A DNA stretch of 64,000 bases from Tubulanus polymorphus (Eukaryota; Nemertea; Palaeonemertea; Tubulaniformes; Tubulanidae): the NCBI RefSeq assembly GCF_964204645.1, contig NC_134030.1:13668447-13732446 (forward strand), given 5' to 3'. This document shows, piece after piece, positions 36,608 through 47,665 of the stretch. The position numbers and the translations under genes were made by a program. The notes beneath the pieces are model-generated. The model had not been told where the DNA came from. It saw nothing but the letters and a program-made list of their open reading frames with translations, and did not search any database. The stretch's first letter is position 1, and the number at the start of each line of letters is the position of its first letter.

Positions 36608-36743
36608 ACAATAAAATTGATACACCTGAATATGAACCTAATGAAAAAGTGTTATGTAATTGTGGGAAATATTATACTCGAAGCAATAAATCACACCATC
36701 TTAAAATAAAATATCATAACTCAAAAATGATAATTCAACTCTA
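36601..36743 (+). pseudogene. Zinc-finger-like tail (frameshifted)
   Basis: Reads NEKVLCNCGKYYTRSNKSHH then LKIKYHN and a stop. The CxC ... H-x(n)-H pattern with TRSNK resembles a short finger seen in Polinton and large-DNA-virus proteins. It overlaps the end of the 160-residue ORF in a different frame. Confidence 0.5.
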
Positions 36744-36804
36744 AATATTCAAAATAAGATATTTCAGATTACTTGTCAATCTTTTAATTTTTTTAATTAA
36801 ATAA

Positions 36805-37011
36805 ATGGATGGTTTCATCCCGACTGGGAAAAGTGATTTGAAACATTATTTAGTTGCAGGAGGATTAATTTTGGCCGCGCTTTTCTTTTACTATGAAAAT
36901 ATCAGTAAAGATCTAATGAATGAAAATATAAAATTGAGTAAAAAGTTAAAGAAGTTAGATGGGAATAATAATAAAAATGATCATAGAAAAGTTAATATTG
37001 AATCAGATTAG
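36805..37011 (+). CDS. Small single-pass membrane protein, 68 residues
   Basis: Short N-terminus, one hydrophobic helix (HYLVAGGLILAALFFYY, ~residues 14-30) and a Lys/Asn-rich tail. In size and topology it resembles small hydrophobic proteins of Polinton-like elements, but I do not recognise a family. It follows the finger frame on the same strand. Confidence 0.45.
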   Translation: MDGFIPTGKSDLKHYLVAGGLILAALFFYYENISKDLMNENIKLSKKLKKLDGNNNKNDHRKVNIESD

Positions 37012-37031
37012 TGAATTAATCTAATAAATAA

Positions 37032-37151
37032 ATGAGTGAAAATATATTAAATTTATTACGCCTTATTTACAGAAATCAACAGAATATTAAATCAATTATT
37101 ATGCTTACAGGATTAGTTTCTTTTTCAGTTTATAGTATAAAACAGTTGTAA
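37032..37151 (+). pseudogene. Second small membrane-protein ORF, stopped after 39 codons
   Basis: ATG 37032, hydrophobic stretch SIIMLTGLVSFSVYSI, then TAA; the frame after the stop continues with a helical, charged sequence up to the right inverted arm at 37237. It looks like a ~70-residue protein with one nonsense codon. Confidence 0.4.
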
Positions 37152-37236
37152 GAATTCTATGATAATTGCAAAATTAGATATGATGAATTGAAGGATAATA
37201 TCAATTATCTATCAGATAGAATTAATAATATTAGTT

Positions 37237-37870
37237 ACACGAAGACGCGCAGTTTTAATCAAATCTTTAATAGGAATGAAATTTTTAATTTTAAAATATT
37301 TTTCTAATTCATTTAAATCGATATCTTTGAATTGTAGTATCTGTTCATTCATTTATTAGTCATTATTTTATTAAAATTGATATTTTCTTCAACTCGTTAA
37401 TTACTCGTTACTTTTAATATTGAAAATAAGAATTTAACGCATATAAATATAAATATTCGCTGTTTTAAATATGAATTATTTCACTCGTTAATTACTCGTT
37501 ACGTTTTATGTTTAAAAATAAGAATCTAACACATATAAATTTAAATAATCACTGTTTTAAATATGCATTATATCACTCGTTAATTACTCGTTACTTTTTA
37601 TATTGAAAATTGAAAAAAGAGTTAGAATTCGCTGAAACCTCTCGCTTTAGAATATTTTTTTACCCTTATTGGTTGAATAATTGTGTTAATCTAGACCGTA
37701 AACATTGTTTCATTTTAAAATTAAGATCTGTTTTTATATCTTTCTCTCATATATTCTGTCATATAATCATCATAAGCTTCTCTATTATCTCCTCGATATT
37801 GCTTAGTATATAATTTAATACAAGTTTTGCAGCAATATTGAAAACCATCTTTGCTAATCTTGCATTCGTA
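37237..37870 (-). repeat. Right arm of the inverted duplication
   Basis: Complement of 35600-36240, carrying the same tandem 92-bp units (about 37370-37610) and truncated copies of the zinc-ribbon and 160-residue ORFs on the minus strand. Beyond 37870 the AT-rich character ends. Confidence 0.9.
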
Positions 37871-38173
37871 AAATTTTCTCCTTAGAAATGCGCGTGGCCA
37901 TCATGATAGTCCGGGAACATGAAATAAGCATAAGAAAAAAGAAATTGTCAACTTTCTAACGATTCACAAGTTTAAATTTTGTGCCAAAAGAGGGATGGAC
38001 GACAATAATCGCAAACGAGATTTTAGTTTAAAAAATGTTAAAATCTGTCCAACGATGCGGCCCCTGTAGATCCATAATACCCTCTATGCTCAAGAAAGTG
38101 CGCAATTCGAAAACGTTGATTGGAGTCTTCGCTCACTCTTATTGAACCTTGTGACGTTAGAAAAATAAATCTC

Positions 38174-38210
38174 CCACAATCGATGATGATTTAATCATCA
38201 TCTATTGTGG
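38174..38210. repeat. Near-perfect 37-bp palindrome
   Basis: CCACAATCGATGATGATT and AATCATCATCTATTGTGG face each other around one base. Two adjacent direct GATGAT/ATCATC motifs. It lies 135 bp upstream of SKAP exon 4. Confidence 0.75.
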
Positions 38211-38344
38211 TGTCACTTATATCTTCTTTGAATAAGTGAGATTATATAAGTCACATGCGAAATAATATCTCATAATTTTTTCCTCCCAGTGACCACTCTT
38301 GGATATGCAAACCACCTATCCATCTTCCACTTGTATATTAACAG

Positions 38345-38440
38345 GCAAGATGTCGGAACCTGCCCAAAACGAGCCAGAACAAGTCACTCCCAACAGCATA
38401 GGAGAGGGAACAAAAGCTGGGTTCCTTACTGAAAAGAAAG
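38345..38440 (+). CDS. SKAP: SKAP-like, coding exon 4 (PH domain start)
   Basis: Acceptor TATTAACAG, donor GTACGT, phase 1 at both ends. After a Glu/Pro linker it encodes TKAGFLTEKK (residues 315-324), the first PH-domain strand, matching the KAGYLEKR start of vertebrate SKAP PH domains. The in-frame ATG at the exon start could serve a shorter isoform, but that is speculative. Confidence 0.88.
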
Positions 38441-38949
38441 GTACGTACGAACAGTAACCTAACAGTTCTGCAGCATTCGGTTGATAAAATATACATGTCT
38501 ATCAAATTTAATTATTGGATTTCAATAACGTTTACTTAATTCGTCTAGCTTTTGGAAATAGCTATACTACGTATATGGTTGAAGATTTTCAATTGAAGTC
38601 TATTTGACGTATAGTTCGTGGTCGTTTTCCTCGTGTAAATAGTCAGAAATTTTATTGTAGACATTTTTTCTCGGGTACATATTGATGTAGGTTTCCTCTA
38701 AGTTATTTAGCTTTGACGTATTGACTTGAAAAGAAGCACATTTCGAAACCCAAATTATCCAAATGCAAGAGGTTGGTCCAAAATGAAGTTCCATGACATC
38801 GACGGTGCAGCAACAATGAGAATAGGTTTCTCCGTCAGGAGATGCTTTAGGTACCTCATATCTGGTGCTGCCAAAAGTAGTTTTGCACGGGGGCAGTTGC
38901 GTGTTTCGATATACAGTGCATTACGTGTCCCTGGATGCGTCACAAAATT

Positions 38950-39110
38950 ACATTAGCCCGATAATAATTAAGATGGCCGACTAGCGGCTATTTATGCTCA
39001 ACAAAATCCGCACATTTTAAGAGTTTTCATGGGCAATTTTAGAGAAGCTACGAGCACTTATCTTATCTCTGGGGCCGTTCATCACAAGAAAACTTGCGAT
39101 ATTTATAATC
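38950..39110. repeat. Diverged fragment of the 30697-31973 repeat
   Basis: Shares AAGATGGCCGACT-GC-GC and the following GAAG-CTTCGA/ATTACCTTGATCT-like order with 30905-31050, at low similarity. Confidence 0.45.
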
Positions 39111-39385
39111 GACAATTTTTAGCACTCCCATAGAAAAATCACTACTCGCAACAAATTTCCATTTCGTTTCGCATTTCGTAATTACGTTTCGTATTTCGTA
39201 ATTTCGCCGTTTCGTACTTTAGCAGGACCCTTCATATTGTACTTATATAGAGTTTCTAACAAAAGTTGTAGCACATCACACATCATGGCATGGTGTTTCG
39301 TGACCCTTTTCCATTATGATGTTGAAACTTCGATCTCTGAAACTTACTGGAATTGTGCTTCGCTTTATCATTATTATATGGCTAG

Positions 39386-39508
39386 AGAAGAAAAGTATTC
39401 TGGGCGTTCGAGGCAATCAGAAACGGTGGTGCGTACTCGATAAAGACATATTTTATACGTTCAATGATTTGAAAGCGAAGGAGCCAAAGTTTAACCAATC
39501 AATAAAAG
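39386..39508 (+). CDS. SKAP: SKAP-like, coding exon 5 (PH domain)
   Basis: Acceptor TGGCTAG, donor GTAATC, phase 1 at both ends. Encodes GNQKRWCVLDKDIFYTFND (residues ~334-352), the KRWCxL strand that is the most conserved PH signature in SKAP proteins. Confidence 0.92.
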
Positions 39509-39617
39509 GTAATCATTAAGATATGTAAATATCAGACTTTGTTTGTGGAAATAAATAGAATCTCACTTATCTTATTCCTTTTGTGTAAGAATTAAGAAGA
39601 TGAATTATTTTTTCTAG

Positions 39618-39706
39618 GATATAAAATTGTGGCACTTTCGCAAGCAAAAAACAAGAAACAGAGTGGTTTTGAAATTTACTCGGCAGATGGAGCCATTGTG
39701 TTCACT
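39618..39706 (+). CDS. SKAP: SKAP-like, coding exon 6 (PH domain)
   Basis: Acceptor TTTTTTCTAG, donor GTAAGA, leaving phase 0. Encodes GYKIVALSQAKNKKQSGFEI then YSADGAIVFT, the central PH strands, aligned with the CCFEI...YQFT segment of vertebrate SKAP. Confidence 0.9.
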
Positions 39707-39846
39707 GTAAGAGCAAATCCAATAAATTTTCAATCTTTTGCCAATCGAAACGCAATTAGATCTAATTATTTACCATTTAATGATTAAGTTAAACCTATGA
39801 AAGTTTAATGAAACAATCGATGAAAATGTAATCTTTTATTTGATAG

Positions 39847-39949
39847 TTTTTAGTTTTTGATAAAGAAGATATGATATCGTGGGTGGAAGCGTTACAGAAT
39901 GCTGCAGGTACTGCCCCTGAATGCGGCACCAGAGCAAGTATTATGCAAG
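39847..39949 (+). CDS. SKAP: SKAP-like, coding exon 7 (PH C-terminal helix)
   Basis: Encodes VFDKEDMISWVEALQNAAGT with the invariant PH tryptophan (Trp407). Two acceptors are possible: 39847 keeps both phases and adds Phe-Leu; 39854 would look better against vertebrate length but breaks the frame. I chose 39847. The donor is GTAAGT, phase 1, before a 17.1-kb intron. Confidence 0.88.
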
Positions 39950-41777
39950 GTAAGTACTTAACATAGGGGCATTCCCAAAGTTGTTTTTTTGGTTTTGTAT
40001 ACATTTGTAATTTTCAATTAATGTTTCGGCATATATAAAGGCAACATTTAGCTGTAGTTGTCTCAATGATCACTGATGTACAAAGCTAGCGTTAATTCTG
40101 GTAAACACTCCCGGGCAAACACTGAACTTAAACCGCTTTAGTTTGAGATTCGCGCCAGAGGATTTTCCACTGCGCACCGCCATTTCACTAAACATGGGGA
40201 ATAGGTTTTACCGACTCTTAAGATATTTCAAATGAATTGAATTTGTACATTTTCTGACACGCGGTAAAAATATGTGGTTGTAGATTCACACCATCCCTGC
40301 TCTTGATTGTTGCATAGGAAAAACCCAAAAATCAACAGGAAAATCGGTATTACATTTCCTTTAAAATGATGTAAGAACTTTTTTGGAAAAAGTTTTTCAA
40401 GTAAGGGACTGTAGAGCTGACTAAATTCAATCGAAACTTGTGAATTTGTGAATCGTAGTTCGTAGTACAGGAGAATTTAATCAAGACCATTTGACATTTG
40501 ATTCATCTACGTACTGTTGTGTTCATGTATAAGATCATCTGATTTCTTGCCTGAGAATTTAGAAATTGCGTGAGTTATCTTTACAACACGACCTACTTGC
40601 AATAAAGTGTGCAAACATGCAGAAAATAAAACCAATTTATGTTATAACAATCTACGTTGAAAGAGAACGGCTTTTGCGAACGACGTCAAACGCAAAAAAA
40701 GTATTTCAAAGTTGACAGCATATTTAATTTCCATGTTCCAACGTCAATCAGACGAAGTCCTGTTTTACTTCGTATTGCTTGACCATATAACTCAAGGTTG
40801 ATTCTTACCATTTCCATTATATCTAAGTAATGTATATTCGTGTATTTCAATAGGTAGAAAATATCTTTAAGATTTTTTCATTCCCCAAACTTTACCGAGT
40901 AAGCGCGGAATATATATTATACTCGAATATACTCGATTGATATTATTTATAACGTTGCGGCAGGGATTCGAAACTGATACCATAGTCTACGTCGTTTCAT
41001 CTTGCAATATACGTAGCAACAATTTTGTGTTGCTTCGCAAAAGCGTTTACGTAGTATATTAGGCCTATCCGGTATTAAATCACGCTCGCGTTCTAAAAAT
41101 AAGATTATATTCTCATTTCTTAAGAATTTATTTCCCGTTAACAGACAAAGCCGATCTCATGTGTTTTTGTATGTATTGTAGCACACTATGCATTTACCTG
41201 AGGAATTCTAAGCGACAGTAATCTATTATCCACCGAATAAGAGCCGAGTTGTATTATTATAAACCTGCGTGATTTCGTTAATTGTGGGAATATAATGAAC
41301 ACGTACAGAATGGTACGTCACGACTGTTAATAAAGGCGATATACAGGCGATTCGATCCAGGACGGTAAACAACGTCGGAGTTCCTAGCAAACAGTTTGTT
41401 TGCACATACGTACGTATATAATCGCTCTACAGTGTCAGTTTGACTCAGTACTGCGACGGACTTACACAGTTTTGGAGATATACTGAATTGCTTTTCTGCT
41501 TTCAACTGAGAAAAAAATACTTAGTATAGGATACAACTCTTGGATATGTTGAGGTGCTTCAATTGTGGTGATGAAATTGGGAAATTCTGAACTTGATAAC
41601 AAACGATAATTCGTGTGACGTCTATCGATTATTTGTCATACATCGTGATTTCCGAGATACGTTGAAATATATCTTAACTCAACTTAAACACTAAAGTTCA
41701 CAGAAGTTTTAGTCGGCTAGAGTTGGACTTGAATTCCTTCACACTCGAAAACGAAATTAGTGTTTTTGAGAACAACG
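39950..41777 (+). other. SKAP intron 7, upstream of the nested receptor
   Basis: No repeat or second gene recognised. The promoter and 5' UTR of the receptor at 41778 should lie in its 3' part; I see no convincing TATA box. Confidence 0.5.
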
Positions 41778-43013
41778 ATGGCGGGAGTTTACGATCAGCC
41801 AACCAATGCTGCTATAGCCGGGACATTAATCTGCTTCGTAGTTATTCCCAGTTTGTTGTTGAACAGTTTCTTAATCTCGATGTTTGCCAAAAGAAAGCGC
41901 CTTCAGGTCCCTGTTATGTACTTCCTTATCAGTTTGGCTACCTCCGACATTATTGGTGTAGTCATCTGGTGTCTCCCAACAGTAATAGCTGCGCTCGGTT
42001 TCGACTATTTGTACACCGATGTCGGATTGTGTCAAACTCAGGTGATCACGTGGACCTTTCATCAAACACTGAACAGCCACACGTTCGTCATCCTAACGCT
42101 AGAACGGTGCTTAAAATTCTGGAATCCGAATCTGCACTCGAAAGTGTTTTACAACGATATAGTGGTCATCATGATGATCGTGGGACATTGGATTTTTGAA
42201 CTTGTTTGCGCACTCTTTCCGCTGATGGGTTGGGGCACTCCTACTTACTACCCGCGTCAACTCCAGTGCAACTTCAACAATCCAAAAATGCCTTCACATC
42301 TAAATGCCATGTTTTTCTACACGTTTTGTGTGCCGTTTTTGTTCATGATTATAGTTTGGCCGATGATCGCGACCAAATATCGCCAGCTGACCGCAAAGGT
42401 AGCGCCATGGGACGACTCAGCATTGGCGGCGCAAGCTGAGAGTTACGGTGGCAACCTGGCGGCTGACAGCAAGAAATCACCTGTTCGTAAAGGGCGTGGC
42501 ACGAAGGCTGTTGACGAAGATGATTGGTCGGAAGATGAATTATACAGTCAGATTGTTGCCCTTCGACCTTATGAAGATTACGACGGACGAGAGTACCACA
42601 AACACGTTTATAAGTACCGAATGCGTGAATATTATTTAGCGGTAACGATATTTGTAGCCTGGTTAATTTTTCTTCTTTGTTGGTTGATATTCATTTCGAT
42701 GACTTATATGCAAGTGTACCAGGCCACCAACGACATCAGTAGCGGCGTGTATGTTAGTGCCACCTGGTGGGCCATGTTCACATTAGCATGTAAACCAGTG
42801 TTTTATTTCATCGTTAATCCAAGGTTTAGATGGAATCTGCGAAAAGCATTGAATTGTCAACCGTTCCCTCAAAAGAAACCGAAGCCAGCCCCGGCTACAC
42901 ATACAACCCCTCGAATCCGTGAGGATCCGGTCTATGCTAAAAGTACCGGTCCACAAAATCAGAATATCTACCGACACGTAGCTCCTGGTCTTGATTATAA
43001 AGATGGCATATAA
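41778..43013 (+). CDS. Intronless orphan class A (rhodopsin-like) GPCR
   Basis: A 411-residue seven-helix receptor; ATG 41778 has A at -3 and G at +4. Class A landmarks: Asn29 (1.50), Asp57 (2.50, LATSD), Cys85 (3.25) and Arg110 (3.50) exactly 25 apart, Trp138 (4.50), loop-2 Cys164, Pro186 (5.50), FLLCW (6.44-6.48), and a helix-8 FR at 349-350. Departures: DRY is ERC, the CWxP proline is Ile304, and NPxxY is KPVFY (Lys339 at 7.49). Intracellular loop 3 is long (about 80 residues) and charged. There is no retinal-lysine context typical of opsins: the helix-7 lysine aligns with 7.49, not 7.43. The ligand is unknown. It lies wholly within SKAP intron 7 on the same strand, and its uninterrupted frame suggests a retrocopy origin or an ancestrally intronless gene. 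Candidate AATAAA sites are at 43327 and 44353. Confidence 0.93.
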   Translation: MAGVYDQPTNAAIAGTLICFVVIPSLLLNSFLISMFAKRKRLQVPVMYFLISLATSDIIGVVIWCLPTVIAALGFDYLYTDVGLCQTQVITWTFHQTLNSHTFVILTLERCLKFWNPNLHSKVFYNDIVVIMMIVGHWIFELVCALFPLMGWGTPTYYPRQLQCNFNNPKMPSHLNAMFFYTFCVPFLFMIIVWPMIATKYRQLTAKVAPWDDSALAAQAESYGGNLAADSKKSPVRKGRGTKAVDEDDWSEDELYSQIVALRPYEDYDGREYHKHVYKYRMREYYLAVTIFVAWLIFLLCWLIFISMTYMQVYQATNDISSGVYVSATWWAMFTLACKPVFYFIVNPRFRWNLRKALNCQPFPQKKPKPAPATHTTPRIREDPVYAKSTGPQNQNIYRHVAPGLDYKDGI

Positions 43014-43326
43014 GATAGAAATCACATCAACTGAGCGTAGCCAGTTTTCTACAAAGCTACGTACGTGGTCTTTTGCGCTTCAATTCAACCAACATTTCTA
43101 AGTGTATAAATCAATGATAATGTAAAACTACCAAACACCGATTTGGTAATTCAATCTTAAACCTAGCGTATGAGAGACAAATTCCAAATGGCAAATCAAA
43201 ACAAGAATCATTTTCGTGCTTGTTCATGTGCGGTCTTCTGAAACCCGAGACACAGATAATAATTTGCGTAACCAACATGTTGGTCAGATCGTCAAGATAA
43301 TTACTCCAAGGTCAGAGAAGCTAAGG

Positions 43327-43332
43327 AATAAA
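43327..43332 (+). promoter_or_regulatory. Candidate poly(A) signal of the receptor gene
   Basis: First AATAAA after the stop, 314 bases downstream; another lies at 44353. Confidence 0.35.
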
Positions 43333-44418
43333 CGCAATTAGTATGCGATTACCAGTTAGCGGCAGCGTAAAATCACATGCCTGGCGATAAAACGGTTACC
43401 ACCGTTGAGCAGTAGGTTTCTTTCGGTATTTATTATTTGCTGTGAGCGAACTGAGTCATAGAAACATATCGAAAAAAAATCCGTTTCGGGTTCATGTCTG
43501 CAGTGGTTAATGTGAATTACTTTTTTGTGACCTTTTTGATGAAAATTACCAAGCGATTGCGACTCACTAACCGATGACCGTCATTGACCCTGGTTTCTGC
43601 AACAAACAGTTATCTGTAAGCTGTACATGTGCGCAATTATATGTTTCTGGCATATCATTGCCTGATAAATATTATTGGTTATTTTTATAGATGATTTAAA
43701 ATTAGATAATCGTTTTACCATTAAAAACAAACATATATAATGCTACTTGTATTTGTTAGCCATTGTCATCACCTGGATGAAAGTTTTTGTACAACAATTC
43801 GGGACCCACGAATCCGCCTCAAAATGGTGCGTGATAATTTGAAACTTGCCGATTGTCGCTTATCCTGCTTAGAGAGGCAAGATAACTTTGCTATTAAACA
43901 ACAAAGAAATCCTATAGTATAGCACTGTAATTTGTACACACACTAGATAGGAGTGATCCTCCCTCATACTATGGCCCATGATTCAACTTTTTAAGATTTA
44001 TCAATATCCAAATTTATTTTTGAGTTGTTGTTTGTCACTAGTGGTGCCAATTCTGTGTCTAGTTTCTGCGCATATATTAGCATTTAAGGGAGGATTAATT
44101 TATGGCACTGAATCTACGTCGTTCGTTCTATTGCCAAGATATTTTCATAATAATACTAAAGAACCGGTTTATTTATTTAAAGCAATAATTTTCTCTCGTT
44201 CATTGTTGATATTGAATACTTTTATGAAAAGTTTTCCAGAAAAGCTGGTTTCTCTTCTGTTTTTATAACACAGCAGGCGTGAGCATATGTGGTGCCATTG
44301 TGAAAATCAAATATATATGTATATATATGCATATAATGTAGATTTTGTACCGAATAAACATTTTCTTTATCATACGTATATCTCATATTAACACATATAA
44401 ACGATATCTCATTCTAAG
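43333..44418 (+). other. SKAP intron 7 between receptor and repeats
   Basis: ORFs at 43740-43922 and 43978-44268 lack family features; the second is hydrophobic but AT-driven. It may be receptor 3' UTR if the 44353 signal is used. Confidence 0.45.
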
Positions 44419-44720
44419 CCCACTTGGGACTTAAGTCGTTCACTTTTGTCCACCGTCCGTCCGTAGACAGAATCCAGTTATCTTGGAATGCATTGAAGAC
44501 GCTTCAATGGGTTGTCTTGATATTTGGTTTACGTCCAAGTATATATATACCCATACATCTGCAGCCCAAACCTACGCAGATGAAAATTAAGATGGTCGAC
44601 TCGCAGCCATTAATGTTCGCCAAAATTAGTATTTTAGACATTTTGATGTTTTCAAGGGAAACTTTGAAGATGCTTTCAGCGATCTTTTGGCGTTTCATAT
44701 GCACGAAGGTGGGTCGATAC
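44419..44720. repeat. 5' fragment of the 30697-31973 repeat family (copy 3)
   Basis: Starts GCCCACTTGGGACTTAAGTC and follows the family through the GTAGACAGAATCCAGTTAT and AAGATGGTCGACT blocks, then stops before the 155-bp tandem core. Confidence 0.75.
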
Positions 44721-45394
44721 CTGTAGCTTACTAATGGTTCGCCTTTTAGTTTACCTACGTTTCCGACAGTTTGTTGGCAGTCTGCCAAGAAGTTAACGAA
44801 TGATAAATTGCTAAATTCATACCTACGGGATTCGGTCATACCTACGGGATTTAAATTTTATCAATCATGAAACAAATGAAATTGGTTCACGGAGAGGTGT
44901 AAGAGCTTGGTCGTGATGATGCAACATTTTCCGAGGAATAAGCTTAAACCGTTGGAAACCTTTCGCTTTCTACAATCGCTACGATTTGCAGAGCAAGTGA
45001 TTTGCTTGATTTATCGAATCAATTCGAGTAATAATTTAAATAGATGCTGAATCGATTTGAAAAATCAAGTAGATAATTTGGCAAAAAGATGAAAACGCGT
45101 AAGATGGGAAGAATTCTGTTCAACTAGGTATGTGGTTCGCTTATATTCGTGTTGACGAATATAATAGATTAGGCTATCTAGTTAAGTATCCGAACTTAGT
45201 AAGTATGGCAGTGCTAGCATTGAATCAATGTATTTATTTAACTAAAACCTATACAAAATACACCGTGTTTGAATCATCAAGGAGGGACAACACTTTTAGC
45301 GGCAACTTCGCTACCTGAGAGCTCCTGCAGGGCGGTCTATTGCAATGGCTTTGTGCCAAAATAGAATGCCATCTAAAATGCCATTCAGTATGCT

Positions 45395-45979
45395 GGCTGA
45401 TAAGGGCCAAATGCACTAATTTTTACACGACCCCGATTATAGAAAAAAGCAAAACAAAATCCTTAGGGCGCAAAAACAAAATATAAGAGCGCAAAAACGA
45501 AAATATTCGTTTTTTCTCTATGAGTTTTTTGCACCATAAAATTCGTTTTTGTGCCCTTGCAAAAAACGTCGTTTTTGCTACTGCGCGAAAAAGAAATATT
45601 ATAGCGCAAAAACGAAAAAATTCCTTTTTGATTTTTCGTTTTTGCACCCCAAAAAAATGAACTTTCGATTTTGCTCTATGGATTTCCGTTTTGTATTCTT
45701 TTCTATAATCGAGGTCATATGAAAATAATTCATTAGAACATAATTCATTAGTTCGTTTTTGCTAGGGTGCAAAAACGAATATTATGTAGGAAAAACGAAA
45801 AATCATAGAGCAACAACGAATGTTTTCGTTTTTGCGCTATAATATTTCGTTTTTGTGCGGTGAAATTCGTTTTTGCTAGGACGCAAAAATGACCAGTTCG
45901 TTTTTGCTGTATAACTCTCGTTTTGCATTTTGCATAATCGAAGCTGTGTTAAAATTATTGCATTTGGCCCTTATCAGCC
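45395..45979. mobile_element. TIR element with GCAAAAACGAAA interior units
   Basis: Perfect 21-bp ends GGCTGATAAGGGCCAAATGC + A at both termini. The interior is a run of degenerate units alternating GCGCAAAAACGAAAAT and its complement TTCGTTTTTGCGC. It shares only the terminal GGCTGATAAGGGC with 28247-29490, while the interior unit differs. Confidence 0.8.
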
Positions 45980-46149
45980 ACCATAATTTAAACTATTTGG
46001 GCGGCCTATTTTCCTCCACGTGTGAACCTCTGTGAAGAATGTTATAGGAAGCCTCCGCCAGTACAAGAGTGAATCATGTGTTTTAGTGTGTGATTTCTCT
46101 TACCATTATATGGTGTTCACTTCTTTCAATTTTCAGCATAAAACAAAAA

Positions 46150-47345
46150 CTCCTAAAAAGGAGGTTAAAACTATCGACTTATAAATGATAGAACCTGACA
46201 GATTTTTAACCAATTGGCACTATGTGTTGTATATAAACGATGCAGAAATTGCATACAGTAGATTCTATAATATTTCTAAAGTCGATGATTCTTTTCTAAT
46301 TAGGACTGCTAAGAATTCCCGGTATTCTAGCCGCCAACGACCCTGGATGTCTAATCGGTTACTTATATCTCTTAAGCATAGCAACTTGATGTATAAACGA
46401 TTCAAATCACATAAAACACAGCAATCAAAAAATAGATATTGTAAATTTAGAAATTTATTCAACAAGCTATTAGGTATTGCCAAGAGGAATTATTACATCA
46501 AACAATTGAATGAAGTAAGTGGTATGAAACAAACGTGGAAAAACATTTATAATATTCTAGGCAAGAGCAAAGGTAAAAAGTAAAAATTACCCTGACTCTT
46601 TCAAAAACGGCGTTACAGTAATACAGGACGATCAAAATGTTGCAAATACTTTCAATGACTTTTTTGTGTCAATTGGACCCCAATTGGCAGAAAAAAATCC
46701 TAATTCACCCAAACATTTTACTGAGTATTTGAGTAACATGAACGATCAGAGTTTATTTTTGTATCTAACTTCTAGTAACGAAATAGAGAAACTAGCCAAA
46801 GCGATGAAATGCAAAAGCACATGTGGCTGATGGAATTAGTCAAAAGGTTCTGAAATCAGTAATTGATTCGATTTCAGCTCCTCAGAGTCATATTTTTAAT
46901 TGTAGCTTGTCAATTGGCATAGTACCAACTCCTTTTAAATCTGCTCTAGTTACTCCTTTATTCAAAAGTGGTGATCAACATGTATTCCGTAATTAGACCA
47001 ATCTCAGTTCTACCATCAATATCTAAATTACTTGAGAGAATTGTATATACAAGAATCGTGGTATTTATGGAGAAATATAATTTAATACAAACTCCCAATT
47101 TGGTTCTAGAAAGGGATATTCTAATAAAATGGCTTAAACACTTATAACCAACCATATTTTTCAAAATCTAGAAACTGGAAACACCACTGTTGGAATTTAT
47201 TTCGATCTAAGTAAGCCTTTGATACGTTAAATCCTCAAATTTTGTTACGTAAATCAAATTCATACGGAATTAGAGGTATTCCCCACAAATGGTTAGAAGA
47301 TTATTTGAGCGATCGTGTACAAATTGTCAAATACAAATCGTAGTA
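46150..47345 (+). pseudogene. LINE ORF2 fragment: linker and RT fingers/palm
   Basis: An open block 46185-46583 (RQRPWMSNRLLISLKHSN, RNYYIKQLNE, the region between endonuclease and RT) is followed in shifted frames by NDFFVSIGPQLAEK, DGISQKVLK, PLFKSGDQ, QFGSRKGYS and a motif A remnant near 47200. Several stops and frameshifts are present. Motifs B and C are missing. Confidence 0.85.
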
Positions 47346-47665
47346 TTCTTTGATAATTGAACAGCAAATCCAATTCAATTTTGTTTTATTGAGCTAATTT
47401 CAGAAAATCCAATTCTATTCCGCATTCAAATCAATAAATAAGACCAAGGGAAAAGATTTATCTGAGGTATTTGTTCCTGCAAGCTCCAGTCGCTGTCTGT
47501 GCTACTTATGAAAACACGATTGAATTGTGTAAATTATTAGCCTGGGATTGACTAGTCCATGAGCTGGGAGTGTATTTGGACAAATTTAACCTACAAAATG
47601 CATCGTTTGCCATTTTATAAAAAGCTGACAGGCTGGCCATAGTGCCCCTTGGGGCTATTGTTATT

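Noticed and set aside
43978-44268. Hydrophobic 96-codon ORF after the receptor
   Set aside because: AT-rich frame without start context or family signature; likely UTR or intron.
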